This document shows, one piece after another, positions 6,981 to 16,120 of a stretch of 64,000 nt of DNA. Each line of letters opens with the position of its first letter. Within the stretch, counting starts at the first letter, position 1. Under the pieces are notes generated by a model. The model saw only the letters and a list, made by a program, of their open reading frames with translations. It did not search any database and had not been told where the DNA came from. The DNA is from Bacteroidales bacterium (GTDB lineage Bacteria > Bacteroidota > Bacteroidia > Bacteroidales > Marinilabiliaceae): positions 32,389 to 96,388 of the forward strand of contig JAKSLF010000008.1 of assembly GCA_024401355.1 (NCBI GenBank), read 5' to 3'. A program made the translations under genes and the position numbers.

Positions 6981-8795
6981 ATGAATAACCTTTTTCACAA
7001 AATCACAACAGCCATATTTGCAATCATTGTATTCGCATTCTGGCTGGTTGGTCACCCTGAGGCATTGTCATTTCAAGAGCAATACCAGATGTTTCTGCTC
7101 ACGAAAGGATATTTCGCTGAAAGGATGGCTGTAGCCGGCGGACTAGCAGACTACGTGGCCGAATTCCTGACCCAGATGTACTACTTTCCTGCATTGGGTG
7201 CGGGCATACTGGCAATTGTTATCACACTGATACAAATAAGCACATGGACATTAGCCAAGAGAACTGGTGGTAAGGGAATGCCTGACACGCACTATGCGTT
7301 GAGCTTCATCCCGGCAATAATGACATTGTGCCTGATGGGTGACGAAAACATGATGCTGGAATTTGCGGTAGCAACACTGATGGTCTTAGGTGCGACGATA
7401 GGTTATACATACGTCAGGGAATATCAATGGGCAGTACATCTAGCAGCAATACCACTACTCTACTGGCTTGCCGGACCTATAGTAATTATATATATTATAG
7501 CGACAGCCATTTATGACATTAGGATGCGTGGGACAGGCAAAGCCGTTGTTGGAGGGATAGCATTGGGCATTGTCATTTGGATAGCAACAATGACAATAGC
7601 AGCCATGACATGGCTCGTGCAGTACACACCGACCGACATAGCCTTTGGAATAAACTACAACCGTCTGAGACAAGTGGTTCCACCAATGATGATAGCAACT
7701 GAAGCTGCGACAGCACTTATACCACTTGTGATAGCACTGATGCCACAGATGAAGTCGACGGTGGTACTAACAGTAGAATGGGTAATAATAGCCATAGCAG
7801 GAATAGCCGGAGTGGAAGCAAGCTATGACAAAGCAAAATATAGCACCATAGAATACGATTACCTCGTAAGAAGCGAGAGGTGGGATGCGATAATAGAGAA
7901 AGCCAAGAAAGACAGACCACAAAACGACATGGATCGCGTCTGCATAAACCTTGCGCTTGAGATGAGAGGAGAATTGCTGGAGAGAATGTTTGAATTCAAC
8001 CAGAATGGAGCGAAAGGATTGCTTGCGCCAGCAAAACGAGACCAGTTGACATGCCTTTCGACAGCTGAAGTATTCTACAGACTTGGCATGGTCAACGAAG
8101 CACAGAAATATTTCTTTGACATACAGGAATCGATAATAAATTGCCGCAAAAGCAGCCGATGCACAAAGAGGATCATAGAGACAATGATCGTGAACGGTCG
8201 CTACGAAGTGGCAAGGAAATACATCGACAGATTGAAGAACACCATGTTCTATGCAGGATGGGCAAAGAATGCGGAGAAATATCTATACAACGAAGAGGCA
8301 GTCAACACACATCCGATATGGGGACGCATGAGGCAGCTGAGATACAAAAACGACTTCTTGGGGAACTACTACGAAATGGACAAGATGCTGGGAATGCTAT
8401 ACCTAACCAACACAACTAACAGGATGGCCTTTGAATATTTCGTTGCACAAAACCTACTGCTGAGAAACATGAAAGGCGTATACAGCGCCATACCATGGTT
8501 CATAGAACAAAAATACGCGCAGACGCCACGTCACATAGAAGAAGCCATAAGCATGATATGGTCGCAAGGTCACTCAAGTTTTGACGGAATGCCTATAGAG
8601 GTGAGCCAACAGACAAAGAACGACCTGATGAGATTTGCCAAGATATACTCGACAAATCCGAAGGACAGACAACTGGAACAGGATAATTGGAAGAAGACAT
8701 ATTGGCACTACTGCCTAATTGAAAAGCCACGTGAGAATGTGGACGGCAAGAGTGGTGCAACAAGCCTAAACAGCGACGAAGAACAAAAAAGGTAA
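6981..8795 (+). CDS. DUF6057-family membrane protein, copy 1
   Basis: This 604-residue protein resembles DUF6057 proteins of Bacteroidota, whose function is not established. After a short N-terminus it has about eight or nine hydrophobic segments (residues 7-290), with the family-like region EALSFQEQYQMF and a stretch around GLADYVAEFLTQMYYFPALG. The C-terminal half is soluble and helical (YDYLVRSERWDAII, then INLALEMRGELLERMFEF and FYRLGMVNEAQKYFFDI), which looks like TPR-type repeats. I chose ATG 6981 because the longer TTG start overlaps the promoter. It is the first gene of a five-gene operon and has a paralogue of the same length at 10873. Confidence 0.8.
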   Translation: MNNLFHKITTAIFAIIVFAFWLVGHPEALSFQEQYQMFLLTKGYFAERMAVAGGLADYVAEFLTQMYYFPALGAGILAIVITLIQISTWTLAKRTGGKGMPDTHYALSFIPAIMTLCLMGDENMMLEFAVATLMVLGATIGYTYVREYQWAVHLAAIPLLYWLAGPIVIIYIIATAIYDIRMRGTGKAVVGGIALGIVIWIATMTIAAMTWLVQYTPTDIAFGINYNRLRQVVPPMMIATEAATALIPLVIALMPQMKSTVVLTVEWVIIAIAGIAGVEASYDKAKYSTIEYDYLVRSERWDAIIEKAKKDRPQNDMDRVCINLALEMRGELLERMFEFNQNGAKGLLAPAKRDQLTCLSTAEVFYRLGMVNEAQKYFFDIQESIINCRKSSRCTKRIIETMIVNGRYEVARKYIDRLKNTMFYAGWAKNAEKYLYNEEAVNTHPIWGRMRQLRYKNDFLGNYYEMDKMLGMLYLTNTTNRMAFEYFVAQNLLLRNMKGVYSAIPWFIEQKYAQTPRHIEEAISMIWSQGHSSFDGMPIEVSQQTKNDLMRFAKIYSTNPKDRQLEQDNWKKTYWHYCLIEKPRENVDGKSGATSLNSDEEQKR

Positions 8796-8810
8796 CAGGA
8801 GGAGAGAAAG

Positions 8811-10268
8811 ATGAATTACATAAAATATATAGCCATAATGGCAATAGCTACTGCCTGTACCGAACATCCGGAAAATGCAATGAAGCTGACAAGTGAGCCA
8901 CCAATATATCCAGACTATAAAGGCGTAACAATACCAGCAGGCATAGCACCAATGAACTTCAACATAGACGGAGCGGAAATAGTTGACGTCAGTGTAAAGG
9001 GGAGCATAGTCGGAGAGATGCATGCGAATGGCGAATGGGCCGACTTTGACATAGAAGAATGGCATAATATAACGGAACAGAACAAAGGTGGTGACCTAGT
9101 ATTCAGAGTATCGGCCAAGAATGACGGGAAGTGGGTTGAATATGCAGACTTCAAGATGCACGTAAGCAACGACCCACTTGACGACTACGGACTGACATAC
9201 AGGAAACTGGCTCCAGGATATGAAGTATTCAGCGACATAGGCAACTACCAGCGTGACATACACACATTTGACGAAGAAGCCATACTGGCAAGCACAGCAG
9301 TGCCAGGACAATGCATGTCGTGTCATACTGCGAATCGGACAAATCCTCGCCAACTGACAGTACACCTGAGAGGCAAACATGCAGCCACACTGGTTCAGAT
9401 AGACGGGAAACGCACATGGCTGACGACCAAGACGGACTCGACAATATGCAACTGCATGTATCCGTATTGGCATCCATCGGGCAACTATTGCGCCTACTCG
9501 CTCAACAAAGTGCACCAGAGCTTCTATGTCGGGAACAAACGTTTTATAGAAGTATTTGACGATGCCTCAGACGCGACAATACTCGACGTCAGGACCAACG
9601 AACTTATACTCTCGCCACTGCTGCAGACCAAAGACTGCGAAACATATCCGACATTCTCGGCAGACGGCAAGACAATATACTACTGCACATCCAAGGCACA
9701 CAGAGTGCCAGCCGAATGTGAAAAGATGCGCTACGACCTATGCACTATAGACTTCGATGCAGAAAGCGGACGCGTAGGCAACACAGTGGATACGATACTA
9801 AAAGTGTCGGATAAAGGGCACAGCATAACCTTTCCTCGTCCGTCATACGATGGCAAATACTTGATGTACTGCTTATCAGACTTCGGCTATTTTCCGATAG
9901 ACCATAAGGAGAGTGACCTATGGCTGATGGACCTTAGAAGTGGCGAGACAAGAGCTATAGATGAAGTGAACAGTGAAGACACCGAGAGCTTCCACAATTG
10001 GAGTTCGAACTCTCACTGGTTTGTCTTCAGTAGCCGACGCGAAGACGGACAATATAGTCTGCTCTACATCGCCAACATCGACAGCGAAGGTAACATAGGC
10101 AAGCCATTTGTCATGCCACAGCGTAACCCAAGAGAATATTACCGAGCATCACTCCACTCATATAACGTACCTGACTTCACGCTGACAAAAGTTGAACTCG
10201 ACGCAAGAGCGGCATACGAGGAAGTGTTCTCGGATGAAAGAATACAAGTAGGAATAAAGAAACAATAA
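8811..10268 (+). CDS. TolB-like beta-propeller lipoprotein with CxxCH motif, copy 1
   Basis: This 485-residue protein starts with a lipoprotein-like signal (IAIMAIATAC), so it probably sits in the periplasm or outer membrane. Residues 30-130 form an N-terminal beta domain (IYPDYKGVTIPAGIAPMNF). A CxxCH motif (GQCMSCHTANRT, about 165-176) follows, the signature of covalent heme c attachment. The rest has WD40-like PD40/TolB repeats: YPYWHPSGNYCAYS, YPTFSADGKTIYYC, FPRPSYDGKYLMYC and HNWSSNSHWFVFSSRREDG. Function is unknown; some database entries for such proteins mention cytochrome c, but I have no proof that heme binds. It begins 15 bases after the DUF6057 gene. Confidence 0.8.
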   Translation: MNYIKYIAIMAIATACTEHPENAMKLTSEPPIYPDYKGVTIPAGIAPMNFNIDGAEIVDVSVKGSIVGEMHANGEWADFDIEEWHNITEQNKGGDLVFRVSAKNDGKWVEYADFKMHVSNDPLDDYGLTYRKLAPGYEVFSDIGNYQRDIHTFDEEAILASTAVPGQCMSCHTANRTNPRQLTVHLRGKHAATLVQIDGKRTWLTTKTDSTICNCMYPYWHPSGNYCAYSLNKVHQSFYVGNKRFIEVFDDASDATILDVRTNELILSPLLQTKDCETYPTFSADGKTIYYCTSKAHRVPAECEKMRYDLCTIDFDAESGRVGNTVDTILKVSDKGHSITFPRPSYDGKYLMYCLSDFGYFPIDHKESDLWLMDLRSGETRAIDEVNSEDTESFHNWSSNSHWFVFSSRREDGQYSLLYIANIDSEGNIGKPFVMPQRNPREYYRASLHSYNVPDFTLTKVELDARAAYEEVFSDERIQVGIKKQ

Positions 10269-10281
10269 GAAAACAGACAAC

Positions 10282-10863
10282 ATGAACATCATAAGCAAAA
10301 CATTAGCAGCCATAGCATGCATCGCGGCTCTCACAGCATGCACCAAGAACCAAGAATGCAGAATACACGGCACAGTGCCGTCAGACCAATATGATGACAA
10401 ATACATATTTCTGGTCCCTATCTATAAACCAGATAGTGTTGGCGTTGATTCGGTCAAAATAAAAGGCAGAACATTCGAATTTGTAACCGAGAAGAACATC
10501 GTGGCAGACATACGCCTTGGGTACAGATACAGATTTGGCACACAGAATCTGCTGATTGTAACCGAACCAGGCGACGTATATGCCGAAATAGATTCAATAA
10601 GCAAAGGATGGGGCACGCCACAGAACGACTATCTACAGGAGTGGAAAGAGAACACCGAATCAAAGACAAAAGCAATCAGAGCCTTGACAAAAGCAATCAA
10701 CGCAGCCAAGGCCGCTGATGACAACCAGTCGGTTGACGAATTGAGGCACCAGGTACAGGAGATACAGGGCAGTTACATGGAAAAAACAATGAAACTGAAA
10801 GAGACACTCAAAGAGGGACCACTATTCGATTTTCTCGACAAGATATATCCATCAAAGCAATAG
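10282..10863 (+). CDS. DUF4369-like lipoprotein
   Basis: This 193-residue protein has a lipoprotein signal (AACIAALTAC), then a beta-rich domain that resembles the DUF4369 domain found in front of TlpA-type thioredoxins in Bacteroidota: CRIHGTVPSDQYDDKYIFLV, DSVKIKGRTFEF, LLIVTEPGDVYAEIDS and the GT-N-Y element GWGTPQNDYLQEW. The C-terminal third is a charged helix, and there is no thioredoxin domain or CxxC pair. It sits between the two DUF6057/propeller pairs, 13 bases after the first propeller and 9 before the second DUF6057 gene, so it probably acts with them in the envelope. Confidence 0.75.
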   Translation: MNIISKTLAAIACIAALTACTKNQECRIHGTVPSDQYDDKYIFLVPIYKPDSVGVDSVKIKGRTFEFVTEKNIVADIRLGYRYRFGTQNLLIVTEPGDVYAEIDSISKGWGTPQNDYLQEWKENTESKTKAIRALTKAINAAKAADDNQSVDELRHQVQEIQGSYMEKTMKLKETLKEGPLFDFLDKIYPSKQ

Positions 10864-10872
10864 GACAAAGCA

Positions 10873-12687
10873 ATGAAAAACATTGTAGGCAAATATTGGC
10901 AAAGTCTGTTGACACTGACATTTGGAATAGGAGTATTCATATTCTGGTATATCCTTTATCCGTATGCTCTCTCATTCCAGGAGGAACTGCAGTTGTTCAT
11001 CTATGACAGCCAGTATCTGATAGAAAGACTGGGCTATTCGGGAGGCGTATCGGTATACATAGCCGAGTTCCTAACCCAGTTCTACACATCACTTACGGCA
11101 GGCGCCATAATACTGGCAGTCATATTTGTCATACTGCAACAACTGACATGGAAAGTTGCGAAAAATGAGGGGGCAGACGACAGGCACTACCCTCTCTCGT
11201 TTGTGCCTGCAGTATTCTTGCTATACAGCATGGGTGACGAGAATATACTGCTGGGGTTGGTTGTTGCTACAATAATTGCATTGTCAGTCAACCTGCTATA
11301 CACAAAGATAGAAACAAATAGATGGAAGATTGCGGCTATTGCCATTGGTCTGCCTATTCTTTTTTGGATAGCAAGTTCGGCCGCATACATAACAGTTGGA
11401 TATATAATAATTAGGGAGATAAGAAAGAATGGAATCAACAAGGAGAGCATATTACTCAGCATAGGCTTGATAATCTACATGATAGCGATTATCATTGTGT
11501 GCTATAGAATGTCTCCATACCAGTTCTACAGAGTGGCGTCCGGCATCAACTTCTACAGATACAGACATATCGTAAGCAAAGCAGAGATTGCCATACTGCT
11601 AATATTTACAATTACTCCAGCAATAGCAGGCTTCATTACAAAATGGCAAAATGAGAAGTGCGTCTCTGCAAGCAAGAACAATAGCAAGACGAAAGGGAAC
11701 AATTGGATAACTCGCACAGAAACATTGGAAGCCATAGCCATAGCGCTATGCTGCATATTCGTCGTCAGAACTGGATATGACGAGAGGAAGTATGACATCA
11801 TGGAATACGACATGCTGCTGCGAAGACATTCATGGGATAAAATAATAGAGAAAGCAGAAAAGAAGCAGGCTACATCTCCAACAGAAGTAAGCACAATAAA
11901 TTTTGCACTGGCCATGGAAGGCCGCCTGACAGACAGGATGTTTGAATTCTACCAGAAGAACTCTGAAGGTCTCATGCCGCTATACAAGCGAGAACTGACA
12001 TCGACACTAATGGCCAACGAGATATACTTCCGCATAGGAATGATAAATACGGCACAACGATTTGCATTTGAGTCACTAGAGTCAATCCCCAACCACCAGA
12101 AAAGCGGAAGAATCATGAGGCGACTTGTAGAAACCAACATGATCAATGGTCAGTATGAGGTGGCAGAAAAATACATCAAAATATTGAAAAAAACATTTGC
12201 ATATCGCAGATGGGCTAACGAGATGGAAGGATATCTCTATAACGACGAAAAAATAGACAAGCATCCGTTCTATGGCGAAATGAGACGATTCAGAGTGACA
12301 GAGGACTTCCTCTATAGCGACAACGAAATGGACCAAATGCTGGGACTGCTATTTATGCATAACAACGACAACAGAATGGCTCTTGAATATCTGCTGGCAT
12401 GTGAACTTCTAACAAAAGATATTGGTCACTTCATGGAGTACTACCCTCTCACCAGCAATCTGAAAGGATATCCTACTGTTCCTCCTAGGTCATTCCAGGA
12501 AGCCATGATATATGCATGGATTAACCAAGGAAAGAAAATACAGGATTGTCCGTGGCCTGTCAGTGACTTTGTCAAACAGAACATGGCTAAGTTTGGCCAG
12601 ATATACATGGCTGACAAAAACAGCCAACAGTTACAGGAAGGATATTTTGCAACCTCATACTGGAACTACCTATTTTTTGAAAGATGA
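10873..12687 (+). CDS. DUF6057-family membrane protein, copy 2
   Basis: This paralogue of the gene at 6981 has the same length (604 residues) and layout: membrane helices in the first 300 residues, beginning with LTFGIGVFIFWYILY and YALSFQEELQLFIYD, then a soluble helical half with YDMLLRRHSWDKIIEKAEK, INFALAMEGRLTDRMFEF and EIYFRIGMINTAQRFAF. The matching phrases (YLNNEEA/YLYNDEK, HPIWGRM/HPFYGEM, MDKMLGML/MDQMLGLL) show common descent but clear divergence, so the duplication is old. It ends in a 4-base overlap (ATGA) with the second propeller gene. Confidence 0.8.
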   Translation: MKNIVGKYWQSLLTLTFGIGVFIFWYILYPYALSFQEELQLFIYDSQYLIERLGYSGGVSVYIAEFLTQFYTSLTAGAIILAVIFVILQQLTWKVAKNEGADDRHYPLSFVPAVFLLYSMGDENILLGLVVATIIALSVNLLYTKIETNRWKIAAIAIGLPILFWIASSAAYITVGYIIIREIRKNGINKESILLSIGLIIYMIAIIIVCYRMSPYQFYRVASGINFYRYRHIVSKAEIAILLIFTITPAIAGFITKWQNEKCVSASKNNSKTKGNNWITRTETLEAIAIALCCIFVVRTGYDERKYDIMEYDMLLRRHSWDKIIEKAEKKQATSPTEVSTINFALAMEGRLTDRMFEFYQKNSEGLMPLYKRELTSTLMANEIYFRIGMINTAQRFAFESLESIPNHQKSGRIMRRLVETNMINGQYEVAEKYIKILKKTFAYRRWANEMEGYLYNDEKIDKHPFYGEMRRFRVTEDFLYSDNEMDQMLGLLFMHNNDNRMALEYLLACELLTKDIGHFMEYYPLTSNLKGYPTVPPRSFQEAMIYAWINQGKKIQDCPWPVSDFVKQNMAKFGQIYMADKNSQQLQEGYFATSYWNYLFFER

Positions 12688-14183
12688 TGACAAGAAAACA
12701 TAGCAATATAGGCATCGCAATGTGCGCAGCCGCACTGATGATGACAATGACAATGTGTAGCGAGACTCCACAGAACATAAAGGACGTCAATGCCGAGGCA
12801 AAGATATATCCCGACTACGCAGGAGTCACAATACCATCCAACATAGCACCACTGAACTTCTGTATCGACAACGATAGTGTGACATGCCTAGACGTCACAA
12901 TAAAAGGCTCAAAAGGTGGGGAAATCGAGTCGAACGGCCAGTATACAGACTTTGACGTTGATGAATGGCACAAGCTATGCGAGGCCAACAAAGGAGACAG
13001 TCTGACTGTCAGCGTAATAGCCAAGAAGAATGACATCTGGACAAAGTACAAGGATTTCAGCATATACATAAGCGATGACACGATGGAAGCTTATGGACTA
13101 ACATACCGACGTATAGCTCCAGGCTATGAAGTATACGGTCACATGGGAATATACCAGCGTAACTTGTCCAACTTTGAAGAAGAGTCAATAATGGACAATA
13201 ACGAAGTGTATGGAGCATGCTTCAACTGCCATACAGGCAACAAGACTAGCAACCAAGACTATCTGTTCCATGTCCGTGGCGACAACGCAGCTACTATAGT
13301 GAACCACAATGGGAAGACCGACATACTGAATACAAAGACCGACAAGACTATCGGTTCACTTGTCTACCCGTACTGGCATCCTGATGGACGTTATGTTGCA
13401 TTCTCATCAAACACAACAAGACAGTCATTTCACATGACGAGAGACACTAGAATCGAAGTGTTTGACAACGAGTCTGACATCATGGTATATGACACAGAAA
13501 AACAAGAAATACTCTTCACTCCACTGACTAACAATACCGATTCGACTCTAGAGACCTTTCCTGCCTTTTCGGCCGACGGCAAAGATATATTCTTCTGCGC
13601 AGCATCGAGCAATTACAACCCGGCTTCGATGAAGGATCTGTGGTACGACTTGTGCAAGATTAGCTTCGATGCGGAAAAGAGAAGTTTCGGAAGCAAAGTA
13701 GATACCGTGATAAAAATGTCTACACATGGGAAGAGCATATCTCACCCACGTCCATCGTATGACGGACGCTACCTAATGTTCACAGTAAGCGATTTCGGAA
13801 CATTCCCTATATGGCATAAAGAGGCCGACTTATGGATGCTAGACCTTCAGACTGGCAAATACTGGCCAATGGACAATGCGAACAGCGACAATACTGACAG
13901 TTACCACAACTGGAGCATCGATTCGCACTGGTTTGTCTTCACAAGCCGCAGAGACGATGGATTATACACACGCCTATACATAGCGCATGTTGACAAAAAT
14001 GGCAAATCTAGCAAGCCATTCCTGCTGCCACAAAGAAATCCGAAAAGATATTATGACGCACTGCTAGACTCATATAATACTCCGGACTTCCTCATCGCAA
14101 AGATAAGCCAGAATCAGAAAGCCTTGGCTAGCAAACTGCTGTCACCGGAAAGGACGAACATTGAGGCTGTCAATGTAGAGTAG
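12684..14183 (+). CDS. TolB-like beta-propeller lipoprotein with CxxCH motif, copy 2
   Basis: This is the 499-residue paralogue of the gene at 8811. It has a hydrophobic signal ending at a likely lipid-modified cysteine (MMTMTMCSETP), the N-terminal beta domain (IYPDYAGVTIPSNIAPLNF), a conserved CxxCH motif (GACFNCHTGNKT) and the same propeller blades (YPYWHPDGRYVAFS, FPAFSADGKDIFFC, HPRPSYDGRYLMFT, HNWSIDSHWFVFTSRRDDG). Conservation of CxxCH and the following H-x-RG-x-x-AAT stretch in both copies suggests the motif is functional. It is the last gene of the operon and runs towards a convergent DUF554 gene 16 bases away. Confidence 0.8.
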   Translation: MMTRKHSNIGIAMCAAALMMTMTMCSETPQNIKDVNAEAKIYPDYAGVTIPSNIAPLNFCIDNDSVTCLDVTIKGSKGGEIESNGQYTDFDVDEWHKLCEANKGDSLTVSVIAKKNDIWTKYKDFSIYISDDTMEAYGLTYRRIAPGYEVYGHMGIYQRNLSNFEEESIMDNNEVYGACFNCHTGNKTSNQDYLFHVRGDNAATIVNHNGKTDILNTKTDKTIGSLVYPYWHPDGRYVAFSSNTTRQSFHMTRDTRIEVFDNESDIMVYDTEKQEILFTPLTNNTDSTLETFPAFSADGKDIFFCAASSNYNPASMKDLWYDLCKISFDAEKRSFGSKVDTVIKMSTHGKSISHPRPSYDGRYLMFTVSDFGTFPIWHKEADLWMLDLQTGKYWPMDNANSDNTDSYHNWSIDSHWFVFTSRRDDGLYTRLYIAHVDKNGKSSKPFLLPQRNPKRYYDALLDSYNTPDFLIAKISQNQKALASKLLSPERTNIEAVNVE

Positions 14184-14199
14184 GCAAATCTTGCCTATG

Positions 14200-14922
14200 T
14201 CAAGAGAAGAGAGCCTTGATAGAGAACCAGATTACAGGGACAAGAAGTGACGGCAGAAGATTAACCGTCTTGCAGTCCTTGATGGAAAGTATGGACAGCC
14301 CAGAACTGACAATGAGTACACCTCCGACAATGCTCAATTCTACACGCATCGGCTCTGGCATAGCCTCTCCAAAGAAATAAGCGATGTAATAGAACATAGC
14401 CTGCCAGCAGAATAATGCTGGAGCCGCGAGAAGCATTATCCATCCATACGAAGCAGAAAGAACGGCTGAAGTCACCAAATCCAATGTAGCATTGGTATAT
14501 AGATACGTATTTCCGGGTTCACTCAGCGCCCACCCTTGGCTTGGAGACAGACACGACAATACAGGTCCGACAATGCTGAAGGTGCCTATTGTGTACAGCA
14601 ATATACCCGTCACCAGTCCGTTTATGCTGTTGTTTTCCTTACCTGACTTGGCATTAAGTCTTGCATTCAAGCGGTCAATGCGACCGGAAAGATCGAGTTT
14701 CGTGCCCACAACACCTCCTATGGCTAGACTAAGGATAAACAGCACCGGATATTCACTCTTTGCCATGTTGGGCAATGCCGCATTGACTCCCAGTACAAGA
14801 CATGCCAGTCCGAGAGCATTAAAAAGAGCCGACTTGTACTTATCACCTATACCCTCACGGACAATGGCGCCAAAGGCTCCTCCAACAAGTATTGTACATG
14901 TATTTACTATCGTCCCTAACAT
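14200..14922 (-). CDS. DUF554 family membrane protein
   Basis: The 240 residues match the DUF554 (YdfK-like) family of small integral membrane proteins of unknown function. Seven or so hydrophobic segments are visible. Family landmarks include the N-terminal LGTIVNTCTILVGGAFGAIV, a GVVGTKLDL element and the IGTFSIVGPVLS segment. The gene lies 15 bases downstream of the serine hydrolase on the same strand and may share its transcript. Confidence 0.88.
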   Translation of the reverse strand: MLGTIVNTCTILVGGAFGAIVREGIGDKYKSALFNALGLACLVLGVNAALPNMAKSEYPVLFILSLAIGGVVGTKLDLSGRIDRLNARLNAKSGKENNSINGLVTGILLYTIGTFSIVGPVLSCLSPSQGWALSEPGNTYLYTNATLDLVTSAVLSASYGWIMLLAAPALFCWQAMFYYIAYFFGEAMPEPMRVELSIVGGVLIVSSGLSILSIKDCKTVNLLPSLLVPVIWFSIKALFS

Positions 14923-14937
14923 AATACGATCATTTTT

Positions 14938-16041
14938 TTAGAGGGCTGGCAAGAGATATTGCCAGATAATCTCCATATATGGCTGATAAAGCGATGATGA
15001 CGTGGTAAGAACCAATACAGCATCTTTCTTTGGGAATACCATAATATACTGTCCGGCGTAGCCATCGGCACGGAATCCCTCACCATTGCGAGTGACCCAC
15101 ATCTGATAGCCATAGCCTTGAGCCCATTCGTTGTTATCCTTGTTGATGCCAACCTTCTCAAGATCCTCGAAACGAGTGCCAGACGGAGCTGAAGGCACCT
15201 GATATTTTGACATTTCTTCAAGCCACTGCGATGAGACTAACTGATGGTCGTTCCACTTTCCATGCTGAATAAAGAGTTGACCCATCTTGGCCATATCTTC
15301 TGTTGTCAGGTGCAGACCCCAACCGCCACAGCAGATGCCCTGAGGACTTTCGTCCCATTCTGGTCGTGCAATATGAAGTGGCTGGAAGAGACGGGTATCG
15401 AGATAGTCAATAAGTTTTTCTCCAGTAGCTTTCTGAATGATAGCAGAAAGCATATATGTGCCAAAAGAATTGTAGAGGAAATAATCACCCGGTTTATGTT
15501 CAACTGGCCATGCGAGGAAACTCTTCACCCAATTGACATCAGGAGAATCGACATTATCAGGGTCTAGGAAGCGAGATATCTGTGGTTCGGTGTCATGTCC
15601 ACAGGTCATCGTCAGCAGGTCGCGAACAGTCATGGCAGCAAGATTGTCGCTTACTGTTTCAGGAAGCAAATCAGGGAAGAACGAGACAACCTTATCATCG
15701 AGTTTGAGCTTGTTTTCATCGATAGCCATACCTATGGCTGTGGCAGTAAAGGTCTTGCTGACCGAATACATTAGATGTGGAGTCTGAGGGGTATGCCCAT
15801 TATACCAACGCTCAAGAAGTACCTGACCGTGCTTGATTACCATAATGCTATGAAGAGAAATGGAGTCAGGGGCTACTGGCTGCGTTTGTGTAGCGTGGTA
15901 GAACGAATCTACTGCGGCCTCCAGCGAAGGAACCGATTCGCCACGAGGAAGGCTTATAATATCGTCACTCTGTGTCTGTGGTTTGTTGCAACCGACTATC
16001 ATCAATGTTGTCAGGAATGCATAAGAGAATATTTTCTTCAT
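14938..16041 (-). CDS. serine hydrolase, beta-lactamase class C/PBP4* family lipoprotein
   Basis: A 367-residue periplasmic lipoprotein: starting at ATG 16041 gives MKKIFSYAFLTTLMIVGC with a proper lipobox, whereas the upstream in-frame ATG at 16074 would add residues in front of the signal. The class C beta-lactamase fold is shown by the catalytic S-x-x-K (MYSVSKTFTATAIG), the Y-x-N motif (LYNSFGTYML) and a late GYAGQYIMVFP segment in place of KTG. Proteins of this group act as esterases or D-aminopeptidases rather than antibiotic-degrading enzymes in most cases; the substrate here is unknown. Confidence 0.87.
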   Translation of the reverse strand: MKKIFSYAFLTTLMIVGCNKPQTQSDDIISLPRGESVPSLEAAVDSFYHATQTQPVAPDSISLHSIMVIKHGQVLLERWYNGHTPQTPHLMYSVSKTFTATAIGMAIDENKLKLDDKVVSFFPDLLPETVSDNLAAMTVRDLLTMTCGHDTEPQISRFLDPDNVDSPDVNWVKSFLAWPVEHKPGDYFLYNSFGTYMLSAIIQKATGEKLIDYLDTRLFQPLHIARPEWDESPQGICCGGWGLHLTTEDMAKMGQLFIQHGKWNDHQLVSSQWLEEMSKYQVPSAPSGTRFEDLEKVGINKDNNEWAQGYGYQMWVTRNGEGFRADGYAGQYIMVFPKKDAVLVLTTSSSLYQPYMEIIWQYLLPAL

Positions 16042-16065
16042 AGTAAAAATGGTTATTAGATATGA

Positions 16066-16098
16066 GATAAGCATTGCTCAAATATGGCAATGCTTATC
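16066..16098 (-). terminator. strong hairpin downstream of asnA
   Basis: GATAAGCATTGC (16066-16077) pairs perfectly with GCAATGCTTATC (16087-16098) around a 9-base loop. There is no T run, so it may be a weak terminator, an RNA-stabilising 3' end or an operator for the serine hydrolase gene that follows. Confidence 0.55.
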
Positions 16099-16120
16099 CA
16101 GATATTCAAGTATTCAAATG

